A DNA stretch of 64,000 nucleotides, from the NCBI RefSeq assembly GCF_000150275.1, contig NW_002060946.1:3819035-3883034 (forward strand), in the 5' to 3' direction. How positions within the stretch are numbered: the first letter of the stretch is position 1; each line of letters begins with the position of its first letter. A program made the translations under genes and the position numbers. Below are positions 62,261-64,000 of the stretch, in pieces. Source of the DNA: Trichoplax adhaerens. Taxonomy: Eukaryota > Placozoa > Uniplacotomia > Trichoplacea > Trichoplacidae. Below the pieces are notes generated by a model, which saw nothing but the letters and a program-made list of their open reading frames with translations, was not told the origin of the DNA and did no database searches.

Positions 62261-64000
62261 CCTTCGTTGACGCATAGTACCGTTAGTATAGAGTTATCAC
62301 TGATCGCTATTATTAAAATAATCTACCGGTGAATACTGTACAGTACAAATTAAATTAAAACTAAATACTTTGATCGATGATAAATACAAGATATCATTGA
62401 AGAAAGAGTAAGTTTACATAATCGATCGAATATTTTATGCTGACTGTTGGTGGACAACCCCTTTAGCAGCAAAATAGTCGCTAGTGACGTATGTGACGTG
62501 ACGTACTGTATTATATACCGGTCGGCTAAATTTGGACTACAGTATTTATTGGATCGGTGTACTGTCTAGCTTCCAACGCTACTGTGTTGATTACAGGCTA
62601 GTGTATGGACATTCCCTACAGTGCGTCGATTATACCACGAGACTACGGTGGACTGTAACCATACAATAGTCTAAAAATGGACTCCAATATGCGCCAGAAA
62701 TGCAAGCCGTAAAAAAAACATCTAGAAATGTCTAGAAGTTTACGCTTATATGGCATTCATGCAGCACTTTTAGTATAGAAGATCTTGAACTATTTGAAGG
62801 AGTGCAATACAGTCCCTAAAATATTACTGGAATTCATATACTACATTACCTACGGGTAATTTTTAAAACAACAATGATCATATTCAAGTTCCAGATTTAA
62901 ATTCCTGTGCAATGGGTGGAATCATGATCGTGAGTCAGTGGTTAAAAATAGTAAAAGATCGAAGACATATGTACATAGTGTACGACTGTACATATCGTAG
63001 AAGGATAGTAACAAGCGGAAAGTTATTAATGTGACATTGCAATATCTACGAGACTTTCTAGATTAAATAATAATAATAATACTAAGGTAAAGAAATTTAT
63101 ATTCCTGTAAAGTCCAACTTATGACTAGTCATGACCATAAACAATTAGCCACCCAGTGCAAATAGAAAAAGGCTGAAGCCGTACGTAGTAGATACACTAC
63201 GTACATCCAATACATTTTAAGGGGCTCACCAATAACTTTCATTATAACAAGGAAAGCGGTAAGGGCAGATGAGTGCAATTATTGTGGTATCTATAATTTC
63301 CAGCAATTACTACGATAGAATAATAACAATCAAGTAAGAAATTTCAATTTCTGAAAAAAGAAAATTATCATCATGATCGCCAGTTACCAAGTAAAAGTAA
63401 TAAAAGACTCCAGCGTATATACGTGTATATTATTTATACTGTACATACATTTTAAGCGGTTCGCTAATGACCATTATAAGGAGAGCAACCAGGAAAGTTC
63501 GAGCGATTTTTGCAGTGTCTATGAAAATTTCCAGTTTTTATGATAGGATGCGTAATAATCAAGTTCGATCGATTTTTGAATAGTTCCTGAGGAAATTGAA
63601 GTTTCTGGGGGAAAAAAAATAGTTAGAATGGATAGCTGCTAGTAATAGATATGTCTCGCATTGAAAATTTCATTGAGTTAACTTGCATATATATTATGAG
63701 AACAGCAATATGAGGAAGTTTGTGGAACCACTGCTTTAATAAATATCCTCTTACTGTAGTAATCCCTTAGCAGCAGGGTGCATATGGATATTTCCATCCA
63801 CAATATTAGACTCGATATGAACAATAGAGTCACTCTCTCTACGAGAGTATATTAACCTGCTTTACAGTACATTGGCGACTGTACAAAGTGTAAGGGTTTA
63901 TTAATAAACACAGGTTTAATTTTACAAGCTATTCTATCCGTATTTATTGTAAAAGATGTAACTGTGCGTTGTGATAAACAAGCAGTTAAAATTTCCAATA
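62261..64000. other. Right-end spacer with degenerate duplication
   Basis: About 1.7 kb with no recognised gene. It contains a TACTGTACAGTAC word at 62336, a short (TAA)n run near 63068-63081 and an old two-copy duplication (63211-63334 and 63447-63562). Confidence 0.55.
63211..63562. repeat. Old two-copy duplication, period about 235 bp
   Basis: The segment from TACATTTTAAGGGGCTCACC (63211) to AATAATAACAATCAAG (63334) resembles the one from TACATTTTAAGCGGTTCGCT (63447) to GCGTAATAATCAAG (63562). Shared blocks include CATTATAA, AGGAAAG and TTTCCAG in the same order. No coding content. Confidence 0.55.

Noticed and set aside
1-64000. tRNA or rRNA genes
   Set aside because: No stretch with a convincing tRNA B-box plus foldable cloverleaf or rRNA core sequence was noticed by eye; a tRNAscan-SE run would settle it.

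Overview
The window looks like nuclear DNA of an early-branching animal, most likely a placozoan of the Trichoplax/Hoilungia type. That placement is inference. What can be seen is strongly AT-rich DNA, intron-rich genes with mostly short GT-AG introns, wide spacers full of short palindromic repeats, and a gene set that is clearly metazoan (rhophilin, GAS8, LRRC69, RABIF, RAB5IF, a GFOD). I rebuilt exon structures by reading frames across splice sites and comparing with remembered vertebrate families. No database search was run.

Layout. 0-10 kb: the first coding exon of a GFOD1/2-like oxidoreductase (minus, cut by the window edge), a long spacer with a hairpin and a possible MITE, then a head-to-head pair, SIRT5 (minus) and the clamp-loader subunit CTF8 (plus), then a secreted avidin-family protein (minus). 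10-23 kb: mostly non-coding with decayed tandem repeats, plus one intronless, atypical class A GPCR (18.1-19.3 kb). 23.8-36.1 kb: GAS8/DRC4 (plus, 15 exons), LRRC69 (plus, 10 exons), RAB5IF/OPTI (minus, 4 exons) and RABIF/MSS4 (plus, 2 exons). 38.4-47.1 kb: a 19-exon rhophilin (minus) with HR1, BRO1 and PDZ regions and a long acidic tail. 47-58 kb: a repeat-rich stretch with G-tracts, a 90-bp minisatellite and TACTGTA palindromes, an ABHD4/5-type hydrolase (plus), 6-phosphogluconolactonase (minus), and a 119-bp array with a three-unit higher-order pattern. 58-64 kb: a C16orf87/UPF0547 homologue (minus, 4 exons) and spacers.

The genes do not form a pathway. They are ordinary single genes for metabolism (PGLS, SIRT5, ABHD4/5, GFOD), DNA replication (CTF8), cilia (GAS8), membrane-protein and Rab biology (RAB5IF, RABIF) and Rho signalling (rhophilin). 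The most unusual find is the avidin: a signal peptide followed by a complete biotin-binding barrel signature with some changed pocket residues and a basic tail. Coding lengths of all fully rebuilt spliced genes are multiples of three. The one exception is the ABHD gene, whose first intron does not keep frame with the best visible sites.
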